Below are positions 42,701 through 53,630 of a stretch of DNA of 64,000 bases, piece by piece. The stretch's first letter is position 1, and every line of letters starts with the position of its first letter. The notes beneath the pieces were generated by a model, which searched no databases, was not told the DNA's origin, and saw only the letters and a list, made by a program, of their open reading frames with translations. The DNA is from Choricystis sp. odSpoLacu1. Taxonomy: Eukaryota > Chlorophyta > Trebouxiophyceae. The stretch lies in the NCBI GenBank assembly GCA_958009055.1, contig OY253649.1:558001-622000 (forward strand), given 5' to 3'. The position numbers and the translations under genes are program-made.

Positions 42701-45700
42701 GCCAACACTTCGGCCAGCCCCTGGGCCGCGCCCGCCCGCTCTACGCTGGACGCGCCACCGTGCAGGGCGTCCAAGAGCCAGGGCAGGACGCCGCCCAGGG
42801 CGTCTTCGCCGACGCCGCGCAGAAGCGCGCCGAGTGCTTTGGCGGCTGCCGCACGGACTGCAGGCAACGGGTCGGCCAGGCACGCCCGCACTTCGGGCAG
42901 CAGCAGGGGGACGTAGGGCGCCATGTCGGCGGGGGAGGAGACGAGGGAGGCCATGGCGCCCGCGACGCGCGCGGCGCGCTGTTTGGCGTCGCCGCCGCGC
43001 TCGCGCAGGCCGCGCGCAAGAACGGGGACGACGAGAGCCAAAGAGGCGGCGTCGACAGTGTTCACGAAGCGAGTGGCTAACAAAGCGTCGAGAGCGGCCG
43101 ACCCGCCTTTTGCGGGGTCGGCCAGGGCGGCCAACAGTTTGGGGGCCAGCGCGCGCACCTCGCCGTTGCGCACGACCGCGCCGACCTCACCCAGCGCGCC
43201 GCGCGCGGCGGCCGCGACTTTGGGGTGGGGGTCCGCCAGGGCGTCCACCAGCTTGGGCACGACCAGGGGCAGGGCGGTGGCCAGCTGCCTGGGGGCGCAG
43301 TGCGCCATCGCGCCCAGCATCGCGGCAGCGCCGGCCTGCGTGCGCCACGCGCCGCGCGCGGACGCGCCACCGAGCAAAGCAGGGAGCACCAGCTTGACGC
43401 CGGCCGACGTCAGGTTGGCGGTGACAGCGCGCGCGGTGGCGTCGGCTGCCGAGCGGACGGGGGCACTGGCGTCGCCAAAGCGGTCGAGGAGGGGAGGGGT
43501 GAGCGCAACGACGTAGGGCTCAAACAGGCGCCCAAACCTCCCACACAGTGCTTCGAACAGGAGGAGCCCGCCCTCGCGCGCCCCTGGATCGCCCGCCGCG
43601 CAGGCCGACTTGACGGCGTCCAGCGCGCCAAACCCAGTGACGGCGGCGAGGCCGGCGCCGCGCAGCGCGGCGGCCGCCCCGAGCGCGGCGCCTCTGCGGT
43701 CGCCGTAGGAGGCTCCCGGGGCGGTCGCCCTCTCCACCAGGGTGTCGACAAGGGCTTTGACGTGCTCCTTGCCGCCCAGGGCGGGCATGAGGCCTGGGAG
43801 ACTGTCTGCGACGGCAGACTGGACGGCTTCCGAGGGTGTGCGGAGAACGTCTAAAAGTGCGTCCAGCACCGCGCTCACGCGCGCGTCCCCCGGCGGCAGG
43901 TTGGCCGCCGCCCCGCCCAGCAGGACGGCGCCACCCGCGCGCAGGGCGTCTGCCGCGTGTTCGTCACCGCCGCACGTGGTGGCGGCATCGGCGACGCCGG
44001 CTTCAACGACGGGGAGCAGGGCGGCCGCGCCGGCCGCACCGGTCGCGCGCACCACTGCGCCGCCGGCAGCCACCCACGCCGACCGGATGTGGTCGTCGGG
44101 ATCCGCCAACGGCCCACTCAACAGGTGGCGCACAATGGAGGTGGCTTGGTCCAGGGTCCAGGACGGTGCGGCTGCCGCCAGCGCGGCCGCCGCGGCCGCG
44201 GGCGCACTCGCGCCCAGCGCCAGCAGCGCCGCCAACGCGCCATCGCGCGCGTCCGGCAGGGCGGCCAGTGCGTCCGCCAGCCCACCCGCGGCCGCCGTGA
44301 CGACGTCGGTGACGGTGGAGGGGGAGGGGGCGGTGGCCAGCAGGGCGATGAGTGGGTCGATGGTGGAGGCAGGGGGCGGCGTCTCTCCCGCCCCCGTCAC
44401 ACGCGCCCACGCCTCCTTGCCAGCGGCCGCGTTGTCAGCATTGGGATCGTGGCGGCACGCGTACAGGAGGGCGACATCGGGGGAGGTCAGGGAGGACACA
44501 CTCACACCTGGGGCGAGGTCGGGTGCCGCGGGGAGCGACGCGAGTGTCGCGGCACGCACGGCAGCAGCGGTCGACGCCAGCCCCGACACCATGCCGCTCA
44601 CACCACCCCCCGCCGACCGGTGGGCCAGCCCGATGAGCAGGGGTTTGACGCGGGGGGCGGAGGCGGGCATGGATGCCAGCGCGGCGTGCAGCACGCGGGA
44701 GGTGGCGCCCGCGTCTGCGCCAGTGGCTGTCGTGGCCATCGCTTCGACCGCATCCAGCGCGTCCTCCGCCCTCGGGTCGACACGTGACACCGCCAGCACG
44801 ACCGCCAAAGCGGGCGACGCCAGCGCCGCGGCGGGTGCAGGCAAGGCGACGCCGCGGCGGGCGGCCGCGCCGAGGGACGCGACCGCGCGCGCGCCGGCGC
44901 GGTCGCACGTCGGGTCGCCGCCGCGCGCAGCCACCGCGAGCGCGGTGGCCAGGTCGCCCGCGTCCACACGAGCAGGGGGGGGGAGGGCGGTGGCCAGCCC
45001 CGCCACCGCGTTGCGGGCGGCGCCACCGACGACTGGGGAGGCGAGCAGGGGCGTCGCGAGCGGGGCCAGTGTGTGCAGGCGCGGCGCGGCCGACGCGGGC
45101 GCGCCGCGCGCGGCGCCGGCCAGGGCGGCCAAACCCGCTTCCAGGGCGTCCGCCACGGCGATGACGCGGGCGCGGATGTTGGCTTCGCCTGCAAGGGCTT
45201 GTTCGAGCCAGATGGCGGCTGCGTCTTTTTTGGGGGCGGCGCTGGAGCCGCGCCCCGTGCCGCGGCCGGCCGATGCACGCGGAGCAGGTGCCGCACGCAC
45301 AGGGGCAGCCGCCGCCTTGCGAATCGGCGGTCCGCCCGCAGTCGTCCCTTTACCGCCGCCAGGCACGTCCACAGTCGGCTCCAGCGCCAGGACGCCGGGC
45401 GGGGTGAGGAAGATGGTGATGTCGTCGGGCGACAGTGAGTTGTGCGCGCCTGCGTCGGCTGCAGTCTCCAACGCCTCCTCCAGCGGCGGCCACACCGCGT
45501 CCGGGGCGGCGGATGCGGCAGCGCCCAGGGCGGCAGCGGCGGCGGTGCGGGCGGACCGGTCGGTGCCGGTGGCGGCGGCCATGAGGCAAGAGACTTCAGC
45601 GACGGGCGACGCGAAGAGCGCGGCCGCGACGGGGCCCGCGACGCCGGCGCGAGCCACCGCGCGCCACGGCGCCCCCGGTCGCCGGCGCGGGCCGGAGAGC

Positions 45701-47682
45701 GCAGGGTGGTGAGTCGCAAGCAGGATGTAGGCAGCTGCCGTGGCGGGCAGGGGGGCGCCATCGCGCGGCACGGCGGCCGTCAGAAGAGCTTGCACGCGGT
45801 CTGCGCGCGCACATCCACTCAAGCTGCCGTCCCCGTCGGCGGCACCCGGGGGCGGGGCTTCGCCCAACCAGCCCCACGCCGCCTGCATAATGTCCAGGCA
45901 GGCGTCGGGGGAGGACGCGACGGCGGCAATGGTGGCTGTGCGGGCGGCAGCGCGGACAGACGCGGCTGCGTGTTGAGCCAGCGCGGCCAGCGCGCGCGCG
46001 GGGGCGGCGCCATCACCCACCGCGGGCACGTGGCGGGCCAGCAGCTCGCCCGCCAGGGAGGACGCCAGCGCGGCATCGTCGGTGGGCAGGCGCCCCAAGC
46101 CGGCTGGCGAGAGGAGGGGGGAGTCGGCCTGGGAGAGGGTCGGCCAGAGGCCTGCTGCGTCTGCGCCGGCCGATGCTGCCAGCACGGCCGCCAGGGCGGC
46201 CGCCACGCCATCCCCGCGGGACGCGGGCTTGGCAGCACCATCGACCGCGGCTTTGATGAGGGCGGGTGTTAGAGTGGCGGCGCCAGCGCGGGAGGTGGGG
46301 GAGGCGAGGAGAAGGCGCGCTGTCGCACGCAGCGACCGCGACCGCGCGCCAGCGTCCTTGGCGGTCAACCCTGCGGCCAGCGTGGTGGCCACCCCGTCCG
46401 GCAGGCCATTCGTGTGCGTCGCCCACGCAGTGGCGGCATCCAGGGCGGCGGCGGCTGCCTCGTCGTTGGCTTCGGAGGTGCCGTAAACGGCAAGCGCGTC
46501 GGCCACGCGAGCCGCGAGCGCGGCGTCCGCCCCACCCGCGCCCGCCAGGGCAGACGCGCCTCGCAGCAGGCCCGCACGCTCGGCCGCGGCGCGGGGCTTG
46601 GTGCCGTTGACGCCGAGGGCGGAGAGCAGGGCGTCAGCAGCGGCGGCTGCGCCAGGGGCGGACGCACATCGCACACCCACAGCACGCACCGCGTCCAGGG
46701 CGGCAGCTGCGGCAGCGGGCGTGCCAGCTCCACGCAACGACGGCACAGCGGCTTCCACGACGGACGCGGCGGCGGGGGCCAGGTCGGCGGTGGGGGACAC
46801 ACCAGCAAGCAGGGCAGCCGTGGCAGTCAGCCCCGCCTCTGCCGACCGTTTGCAGGCTTGCAGCGCGGCGGCGAGGGGGCCGGCCACAATGTCATCCCCC
46901 GAGAGCGTCGCCACGTATGGCGCCAGGGCGGCGACAGTGTCTGCGCCGTCGCGCGCTGCGAGCGCCGACGTAAGCGCGCCGCCGACCGCGGCGCGGGCGG
47001 CGTCACCCTGGGCCGCGGACGCGATCGCGCGCGCCAGGGGCGGGCACTTGGCAGCAGCAGCAGCGTACGCGTCAAACGCGGCAGGCACAGCGCGCAGGGC
47101 GGCAGCTGTGGGGGCAGCTGCCGCCGCACCGCCAGACACAGCTGCTGCGGCAGCCACCTCCGCCAGCCGGGGCGCCGCTTTGGCGGCATCGTCGGGCGGC
47201 AGAGCAGTCAGTGCTGCCGCAGCCCACATGGCCAGCAACCGCGCATCGCCCGGGGGCAGCGTTTTCCCAGCTTTGGGGCGCGCTTTCAGCACGGCGGCCG
47301 CCAGTGCGCGCGCGGCCGCGGGGGACGCCCGCACCGCCGCCCGCACCGCGGCTCGAGCGGCGCGGCAGGCAGAGGACGAGGTGGCCAGAAGCGGGGTGGC
47401 GTGCACGGCGGCAGCGGCGAGAGCGTCGGCGTGGTGGGTGGCGGTGTCTGAGTGGACGGTAGGAGAGGGGTGCAGCCGTCGATCGGTGTCGTGAAAAGCG
47501 GCATTCTCCCCCGTCCTCTCTCTCGCAACCTTCACATCCCCCAACACACTCTCACCTGGCTCCAGCACCGCCTCCTCCACCGCGCGCCAGGCGGCCGCCC
47601 GTGCTGGCGAGGCTGCCAGCACGGTCCACACATCGTCCGCCGGCGCGGCGGGCGGCGGCGAGGCCGCGCCGTCATCCGACAT
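39784..47682 (-). CDS. GCN1: GCN1, ribosome-associated HEAT-repeat activator of GCN2
   Basis: Exons 47682-47556 and 47447-39784 join in phase 1 and encode 2,596 residues, the usual GCN1 length. The protein is a continuous array of Ala/Leu-rich HEAT repeats. The central eEF3-like region includes FGRLFEPYVVALTPPLLDRF, LPLVVPKLVDALADPHPKVA and ARGALGEVGAVVRNGEVRAL. The RWD-binding region follows with SSVELLGDVLFRVTG and LPILVQ-like helices. GCN1 on stalled or collided ribosomes activates the kinase GCN2. The 7.66-kb second exon has no frame disruption, in contrast to many neighbours. The C-terminus ends LEATDFGDFGEP. Its promoter is shared with the Rad60-SLD gene. Confidence 0.95.
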   Translation of the reverse strand: MSDDGAASPPPAAPADDVWTVLAASPARAAAWRAVEEAVLEPGESVLGDVKVARERTGENAAFHDTDRRLHPSPTVHSDTATHHADALAAAAVHATPLLATSSSACRAARAAVRAAVRASPAAARALAAAVLKARPKAGKTLPPGDARLLAMWAAAALTALPPDDAAKAAPRLAEVAAAAAVSGGAAAAAPTAAALRAVPAAFDAYAAAAAKCPPLARAIASAAQGDAARAAVGGALTSALAARDGADTVAALAPYVATLSGDDIVAGPLAAALQACKRSAEAGLTATAALLAGVSPTADLAPAAASVVEAAVPSLRGAGTPAAAAAALDAVRAVGVRCASAPGAAAAADALLSALGVNGTKPRAAAERAGLLRGASALAGAGGADAALAARVADALAVYGTSEANDEAAAAALDAATAWATHTNGLPDGVATTLAAGLTAKDAGARSRSLRATARLLLASPTSRAGAATLTPALIKAAVDGAAKPASRGDGVAAALAAVLAASAGADAAGLWPTLSQADSPLLSPAGLGRLPTDDAALASSLAGELLARHVPAVGDGAAPARALAALAQHAAASVRAAARTATIAAVASSPDACLDIMQAAWGWLGEAPPPGAADGDGSLSGCARADRVQALLTAAVPRDGAPLPATAAAYILLATHHPALSGPRRRPGAPWRAVARAGVAGPVAAALFASPVAEVSCLMAAATGTDRSARTAAAAALGAAASAAPDAVWPPLEEALETAADAGAHNSLSPDDITIFLTPPGVLALEPTVDVPGGGKGTTAGGPPIRKAAAAPVRAAPAPRASAGRGTGRGSSAAPKKDAAAIWLEQALAGEANIRARVIAVADALEAGLAALAGAARGAPASAAPRLHTLAPLATPLLASPVVGGAARNAVAGLATALPPPARVDAGDLATALAVAARGGDPTCDRAGARAVASLGAAARRGVALPAPAAALASPALAVVLAVSRVDPRAEDALDAVEAMATTATGADAGATSRVLHAALASMPASAPRVKPLLIGLAHRSAGGGVSGMVSGLASTAAAVRAATLASLPAAPDLAPGVSVSSLTSPDVALLYACRHDPNADNAAAGKEAWARVTGAGETPPPASTIDPLIALLATAPSPSTVTDVVTAAAGGLADALAALPDARDGALAALLALGASAPAAAAAALAAAAPSWTLDQATSIVRHLLSGPLADPDDHIRSAWVAAGGAVVRATGAAGAAALLPVVEAGVADAATTCGGDEHAADALRAGGAVLLGGAAANLPPGDARVSAVLDALLDVLRTPSEAVQSAVADSLPGLMPALGGKEHVKALVDTLVERATAPGASYGDRRGAALGAAAALRGAGLAAVTGFGALDAVKSACAAGDPGAREGGLLLFEALCGRFGRLFEPYVVALTPPLLDRFGDASAPVRSAADATARAVTANLTSAGVKLVLPALLGGASARGAWRTQAGAAAMLGAMAHCAPRQLATALPLVVPKLVDALADPHPKVAAAARGALGEVGAVVRNGEVRALAPKLLAALADPAKGGSAALDALLATRFVNTVDAASLALVVPVLARGLRERGGDAKQRAARVAGAMASLVSSPADMAPYVPLLLPEVRACLADPLPAVRAAAAKALGALLRGVGEDALGGVLPWLLDALHGGASSVERAGAAQGLAEVLAVLGPAHVDALLPSILDGCASKAASAREGSLALFTFLPTVMPAVVRHHLDAVLPAVLGGLADEADGVRAAALAAARAAVDAYADDELDALLPAIVAGVRAPAWRVRQSSVELLGDVLFRVTGAGGRARADGHASDDEGAALESHTDALRTALDEARARDTLALLYVARSDVASGVRSASLHVWKSLVANTPRTLADAMPALVAAAVDALASGVDDRSAAGGRCLAELVRKLGDRALMSVLPLLTSALAHDKPPSTRAGAAAGLKEVVDAVPRTTLADHVPGLAAALQAALGASDARVRAAAGDAYGALFRGGGGGGGGAPSLDGVLPGLLAAVAEGGPPADAALAALRVLLGVRPSALGAMLPRLLAPPLTPASAAALASLTAAAGAAVHPHLGVIVGALLTAAADDDDAAASAAADAALDAVATAVADDGGHLLLAALESGLGDETTRAAATRALTRALAAHAGSADAPLADHVPPLLPALVALLASEDAAVLSAAADALKVAAAALAGEAAPSHARALRDAVAAAVADTGGATLPGLAARGSLAPLLPIYLQGVLQGSADLRETAADGLGELLAAAAPAALAPHVVQVAGPLIRVVGDRFPPEVRVAVLRALGVLLATGGVALRPFVPQLQTTFVRGLGDAAPTVRAAAASNLGALTILSSRRDALVTDLAAGAAASPATGGAPPPGAPPTAAGGAVPTLAALTGALSTDTPLADEGVTAAADAAASLLATAGASDEVVGWAAAAYGAAAARTPGPALAARLSAGLLTPAWPPLAAASALGALARRAPAALAASGVTVKVAAAIATLAGATGPGVRAAAARAAGYLAAAQTLGTLDGVLAGGAAKALVALASPDQDGDTQRAALAALRRAAVGAAGAPPDAGPDALTPHLGDIVTVLVALLAAASGPTKLAAERTLARVLRCDAGSDRADSFLASGRAGPMARTYLTDTYVRRLGRLPLEATDFGDFGEP

Positions 47683-47870
47683 TATGTCAGGCACGGAGCG
47701 GAGAGTGTGTAGAGTTTGCCTGACAGAGAGGAATGTTTTGATCAAAGGCGCGGGGTGGCGCTTTTGAGGCAAGACAACGGCCTTCCGCTTTTGTTCAATT
47801 CTTTGTTCAGACTGAATTGATTTTTCTTTTCGTGCATTCACCGTGCGTGGCCGCTGCACACACAGCCATC
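47683..47870. promoter_or_regulatory. Divergent promoter region GCN1 / Rad60-SLD gene
   Basis: This 188-bp spacer between divergent ATGs is AT-richer than its flanks (47770-47840 contains T-runs). No specific element is recognised. Confidence 0.5.
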
Positions 47871-48834
47871 ATGACCCCCAAGCGACGCGCCCCGCCCGAC
47901 GACGGCGTGTCGGAACTGCTGTTCGGCTATGACGACGGGGAGGAGGACGACCCGCCATCCGACGGGGGCGCGCCGGGGGACAGCCGCGGTGGTGAGTGCG
48001 TGTGTGTGTGGTGACGCACGTGACACGTGCGAGAGCGATGTGTGCCGGTGGTTGTGTGTGTATTGCAGGACGGAGTGATTGTTTTCAGCACGCCCTGTCC
48101 CCACCCCACCTTCCTCCAGCCGCCCCGCACCCGCCACCCCGCAGGCAGCGCCCCAAACCAAATCAGGTGAGTTGGTTTTGTTGTGTGTGCGCGTTAGACG
48201 GTGATTTAGACACCACATCCTGCTCACACGCCCTCCTTCCCACGCACCCCAGCAGCCACCCCCAACCACCACCATCAACATCGACGCCATCCTGGATGCT
48301 GGCGACGATGCGGCCACCATTTCCTCCACCTCCACCGTCCGGTCCGACAGTTGGGACGACAAGCCTGCGCGGGGTGGCCGCGCCGCGTCCGCGCCGCGCG
48401 GCGCGCACGCCGCGACCGACGCGCGCGCGGCTGCCCTTGAGGCCGCGCTGGCGGAGGCCGACAGAGAGGTGGCGAGTTCGTCATCGTCAGAGGAGGGCGA
48501 CGGCGGTGGCAGTGAAGCGCGGAGTGGGGGAGGAGACGCTGCTGGTGCTGGCGACTCTGCCGCCCCCGCCACCCCGCTCTCGGACGACGCTGGCACCACC
48601 GCCGTCGCCCTCGTCTTCCGCATGAGCACCGGCAACCAGTTGACCGTGGGACTGGCTGTGGATGCCCCACTCAGCCGCGCGTTTGCGGCGTTTGAGGAGC
48701 GGGCGCGTGCCAAAGGGTGGCTGAGTGGTGGCGACGCTCTTCGCTTTGTTTTCGACGGAGAAACACTCGCCGGCGCGGCGACGCCGGGGGGCATGGACAT
48801 GGATGATGGTGATGTGGTGGATGTGTGGGAGTAG
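47871..48834 (+). CDS. SUMO-like (Rad60-SLD) domain protein
   Basis: Exons 47871-47991, 48120-48166 and 48253-48834 (phases 1 and 0) encode 249 residues. An acidic N-terminus (LLFGYDDGEEDD) and a Ser/Glu-rich middle (SSSSSEEGDGGG) precede a ubiquitin-like fold of ~75 residues: ALVFRMSTGNQLTVGLAVDA, LSRAFAAFEERARAKGWLSG, ALRFVFDGETLAGAATPGG and a final MDMDDGDVVDVWE. The last strand matches the SUMO-like motif of Rad60/Esc2/NIP45 proteins. There is no C-terminal di-glycine, so it is not conjugated. Relatives bind SUMO E2 in genome maintenance. The small middle exon was placed by splice sites and phase. Confidence 0.78.
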
Positions 48835-48965
48835 AAAGAGATTGTGTCTTAGACGTTTGCGGTGTGTGTGTGTGTTAAGAAAAGCAGACCTTCCCAGGGA
48901 AAGAAAAAAGAGAGGAAAGAGAGTGTAAAGAAAAAAACGACGCGCTGATGATCGAAAAAGCTTTC

Positions 48966-51900
48966 TCACTCGGTCACGCCAGCCGCCTCCAGCACGCGCA
49001 CCACCTCCACCCGCTTCTCGCGCTTCGCTTCGGCCAGGGGAGTGTTTCCCCACCGATCGCGGGCGCTCAGGTTGGCGCGGCGGGCGATCAAGAATTCAAC
49101 CGCCTCCGTCCACCCTTCCGTGCACGCGAGGTGGGACACGGTGCGTAAGTCGTACTCGTGGGCAGACAGGTTGGCCCCCGCGTCTGCGAGGCGGCGGATG
49201 AGGCCCAGGTCGCGTCGTTGGGCGGCGTCGCACAGCGTGCCGGCGAGCGTGCTGCCATCCAGTGACCCGAGCGTGCCACCACGCTGTTTCAGCAGCGCCG
49301 CGACCGCGTCGTGACTTGGAGACCCTCCCTTGACGGCGCCCGCGAGAGGCGTCGCGGACCAACGATCCTCGGCATCAATGTCCGCGCCCGCGTCCAGAAG
49401 CACGGTCACGGCCTCCAGGTTGCCCGCCTCCGCCGCGATGTGGAGAGGGGCGCGACGATCGTAGTCGGCCGATGACGCAAAGGCCGCCTTGTCGCCACTC
49501 GGGCCGCCCGCCTCCAGGTAGTAGCGCAGCAGCTCGATGTCATCATCGCCGACCGTGGAGCACAGGCGACCCGCGGCTTCACCCTCGGACCACGGCAGGT
49601 GGGCGCCCGCCGCGGTGAGGAGCGCCAGGATGTCGCGCCGCCGCGCTTTGATTGCCTCCAATGCGGGACACCCCCCGAAACAGTCGACCAGATTTGGATT
49701 GGCGCCAGCCCCCAAAAGGGTGGCGGTTGCGTCCGGGAACGATTTTGATGCGAGGTGGATTGCCGCTCGCATGTCGTAGTCTGCGTCGTCGACGGAAACG
49801 CCGCCATTGGCGAGGGCGTGCCTGATCGCGTCGCAGTCGCCGCGCGCGGCGGCAGCCAGGAACTCAGCGACGCGTTGATCGTGCTTGAGAGACTCGGCAC
49901 CGATGCTCACGAGGTAATCAATGCAATTTTTCGCACCAACTCTAATCGCCTCGTCGAGCGCGGTTGATTTCCAGCGATCGCACAGGTTGACGTCCGCGCC
50001 CGCGGTGACAAGTTCTTTGAGGGCGGACAGACTGCCTTCGCAGGCGGCAACGTGCGCCTAAGGTGGGGGGAGGTGAGGGTGAGGCTGTCTCTTTCCCAGT
50101 CCTTCCGCCCTCCCAAAAAACCATTTCCACTCACCGGGGTCCTCTGATCGTAATCCCCCGCATCAGGGCGGGCTGCCACGAGGGCGCGCTTGAGGAAGGG
50201 CAGGTTCATGGAGAACACGGCGCCACACAGTTCGGCCGCGGTTTCGACCGTCGACAGGTGCCACGCGGCGCCCGCCTCCAGCAGGCGCTGGACGACCGCG
50301 TCTTTAGCGTGCTTGATGGCTTCTAGCAGGGCGGATCTGTGGGGGAGAGGGAAGGGGATGGGAGTTTGGAAGAAGGCAAACAACAATCTTTTCTCGCGAC
50401 GCGCACCAACCACCGCCCCACGCCACTCACCCTCCCAAGCCGTCGACCGCGTTAACATTGCAGCCGGCGGCCAGCAGCTCATCGATGACAGCGAGGTGGC
50501 CCTGTTGAGGAAGAGTGTGTGTGGTGTCAAAACGTCAGTCTTGCGTGAAACAGAAAAAAACGACCCGCCAACCACCAATCCACCAAACACCACACACCTG
50601 GGCCGACGCCAACATGAGCCCTGTCCGGGAGTCGTAGTCGGCGCAGTCCGCGCTCGTCCCCTGTTGCAGCATCAACCGCACCACCGTGGCGTCGCCGCGC
50701 GAGGCGGCCGACAGAAACTCTTGCGTCCTCCGCTCGTCCGCGCGCGCGAGCGCTGACGAGGCCAGTGCTTTCACACGCAGCGCGTCCCCCAGCGACCTTT
50801 CCTGCGCCACAGACAGGCCTGATTTGGTGCCGCCACGGGCGGACCCCTCGGCCGACGCCTGCCGGTGCTGCAGGCCGACGGGGGCGGCCGCGAGCCGCGC
50901 GGCGCCCGCCTCCCCCGCAAACTCGCGGTCCACAATCTCTTGGGCCCGTTTGCGCAGATTCTCCAGCACGCCGCGCGTGCCCACGGGAAAGTCTTTGGCG
51001 ATGATTTCGTACTTGTCGCGCGGGACGCACAGCAGGCGGGACACGGTGAGCGTGCGCACCGAGCCAGAGTGAGGGACGTCTGTAAAGAAGGCGACCTCGC
51101 CCACAGCGTCGCCTTCAGTCAGCAGGCGGCCGCCGCCGTGGACGGAGGAGTCGAGGAGGGGCATATCGTCGGGGGCGAGGGCGCCCCCGGCGCCAGGGGC
51201 GAGGACCACGAGGGAGCCGCTGACACAGACAGACAGATCGGCCACGTGGTCTCCGTCTTGCACGATGGTGACGCCCGGCATGAGCAGGTCGACGTGGGAG
51301 GCGGCCAGGACGGCGTCGACAAAGCGTTGGCGCTGGAGGGAAGGTGTGGGGTAAAGGTCAGGCTTCAGTCACTCCTCCCAAATCAATCCGACCCCCCCAA
51401 AAAAAACACACTCAGAAATCATCTCTCTCTCTTCTTCTTACCGCTCCTGCAAACAAATAGCACCGCCTCAGCGTGGACAGGTACAGGTGGCGCAGCGCCC
51501 GCCGGCGCAGCGAGGACGGCATCGCCCCCAACACTTTCTCATCCGCGATGTCTTCGTTGGCAAACGCCAGCCGCAGGTGCTCCTGCATGGACGTCGTCAA
51601 CTTGGGGGGCAGGTCGTTGACGCCCGCCCAGGAGCGCAGGGAGGCGGCGCGATCTCTGTACGTCGAGGCGCGTGTGTCTCTGCGGATGATGAACAGGGTG
51701 AAGGTGGCAATAACGTACGCAGCGAGGGCGACGTTGAACAGCATGTAGACGATGGTCCACGAGATTTCGGCGGTGGAGGCGGGGGAAAAGTCGCCGCAGC
51801 CGACTGGAAGGGAGGGGGAGGGAGAGAGGGTGAAAGGTGGGAGGCGAAAACAAAAAAACAGCACTACCGCCTCCCTCCCTCCCACTCAACCACACACTGC

Positions 51901-53437
51901 TCACCCGTCGCAAACGTGGTCACCGCCCAGTAGAACGAGATCAGGAACCTCTCACTCGTCGTGGTGAACGTGGACAGCGTTTTGGCGTCCCTCCCCAAAA
52001 ACACTTTCTGGAACGTGGGATCATGCACCCGCGCGATGAAGTACAGGCCGCACGCCGCCCAGTGCACCACAAATAGGACGTACACCAGGTTGCGAACGAT
52101 GGTGATGACGACGAGGGAGATGGCGAGGTTGAAGTCGAGGTACCTAAAGAAAGCGACGACCCGGTGCAGCCGCGCCATGCGCAGCAGGCCGAGCAACGCC
52201 AGCAGGCGGGCGCCTTTGGCCTCCGTGGGCCCGGTGCCATAGATGGCGGGAATCAGGATGTAGTCGAGGGGGAGGACGCCCAGGATGTCGAGGGGGAGGA
52301 GGGTGCGCGCGTAGTTTGAGGCAACCGCGCGTGGACACGTCACCAGCCCTGCATCACCATAGTAGGCGCGGCGGAAGCGGATGGCGATGTCGAGGGCGAA
52401 GACGAGGAAGAGGATGTATTCGATGACCTGGGGTGGAGGGAGGGAGGGGTGAGTGTGTGGTGGGTTTGTTTCACCAACCGACGACCCACCGCGTGGTTAC
52501 TACCCACCCTCCCTCCAACTCACCGCCTGCGCGTCACTGTACGGGTACAGCCCTGGATGCCCCGAGAACGCGATCACGTACGGCTGAAACACGCCCGTCC
52601 ACACGGCGCCGACGAGGGTGACCAGGAACCACGCGAGCCACACGCGCTCGTTGGGCAGCATGATCCAGTGCCCGTGCAGGAAGGAGGCGTCCGGGGGGGC
52701 GCCTGCGACACCGCCCCCGCCGCCCGCCCCCGCAAACGCGTCCGCCCACATGGAGGCGGCTTTGAGGGAGGCGGAGCGCGACATCCACTCGCCCGACGCG
52801 ACGGGGAGCCGGGCGCCCGTGCCGCCGCCAGACGAGCGTTGCAGGGAGGGGCGCCGGCCCAGGGCGTACGCGGCCCCCATGTCCGCGCGCAGGGAGGAGG
52901 CGCCTCCCGCGGTGGGCGTGTCTGCGGACGACCGACCGGACGCGTCCGACGTGTAGGAGGCGCGGTGCAGGTTGGTGGGCGCGCCGCGTTGGGCAGAGGT
53001 GCGGACGAGGGAGGGGGCGCCGGGTTGGCCCGAGGTGCGGTGCAGGATCGGGACAACGGGGGCGCCGGTGGAGGTGCGGTGGATGGAGCGGTCCAGTTGG
53101 ATGGCGGGAGGCTGGGGAGAGGGTAGAAGAGGCAGGGGTTGGCGGCGAGGACGAAACCGACGCACGCCCTAGTTCGGGCCAGCGACCCCCGCCCGCAACT
53201 CGCGGCCTCAACCCTCCCTCCTCTCATCCTCAAAGTGGCCTGTGCAAGACCCGACTCTAGCCCACACAACCTCTAACTCACCGCGGCTGTCGCCAGCCGC
53301 GCCTGGGCCGCACGCAGTCGCTCGGCGCCGCTCAATGGCGCCTCCCGCAGCGTCGGCAGCGGCCCTCCTAGTTCAGCATCATCAGGAGATGCAGAGGGGC
53401 GACCACCACCGCGCAGCAGTGACGCCAGGCGCTGCAT
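48966..53437 (-). CDS. CNBD/ankyrin potassium channel with GCG selectivity filter
   Basis: Eight exons (53437-53282, 53111-52524, 52427-51905, 51803-51442, 51332-50598, 50501-50431, 50336-50135, 50057-48966) with consistent phases encode 1,242 residues. A disordered N-terminus precedes six transmembrane segments: S1 near VWLAWFLVTLVGAVWTGVF and an Arg-bearing S4 in LLGLLRMARLHRVVAFFR. The pore reads FYWAVTTFAT then VGCGDFSP, so the filter TVGYGD has Cys (residue 425) for Tyr. S6, a C-linker and a cyclic-nucleotide-binding domain (LTEGDAVGEVAFFTDVPHSG) follow, then about ten ankyrin repeats to the end. Plant AKT/SKOR Shaker channels share this order but carry a terminal KHA domain, absent here. 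Confidence 0.88.
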
Positions 53438-53630
53438 AGCGGGAAGGAGGGCGGGGGAGGGAGGCTAAGGGACACCGGGGGAAGAGAGAACGTCCAGCCG
53501 ATCTGCGAAGACAAAACTCACTCTTTTGACCGTTTTTTCCTTGCCTGCAAGGAGAGTAGGGGCTCTTCCTCACACCGGGAGACGTGTGTGTGCCCCACCC
53601 ATCCACCCACCCACCAGAACCCAAGACGCA
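53438..53630. promoter_or_regulatory. Divergent promoter region between two channel genes
   Basis: A spacer of 193 bp lies between the K-channel and OSCA start codons. It contains a T-run (53533-53538) and a CCACCC-rich block just before the OSCA ATG. The elements are not recognised. Confidence 0.5.

Noticed and set aside
43742..45712. 656-codon plus-strand ORF opposite GCN1
   Set aside because: This is an antisense shadow of the HEAT-repeat coding strand with no recognisable motif.
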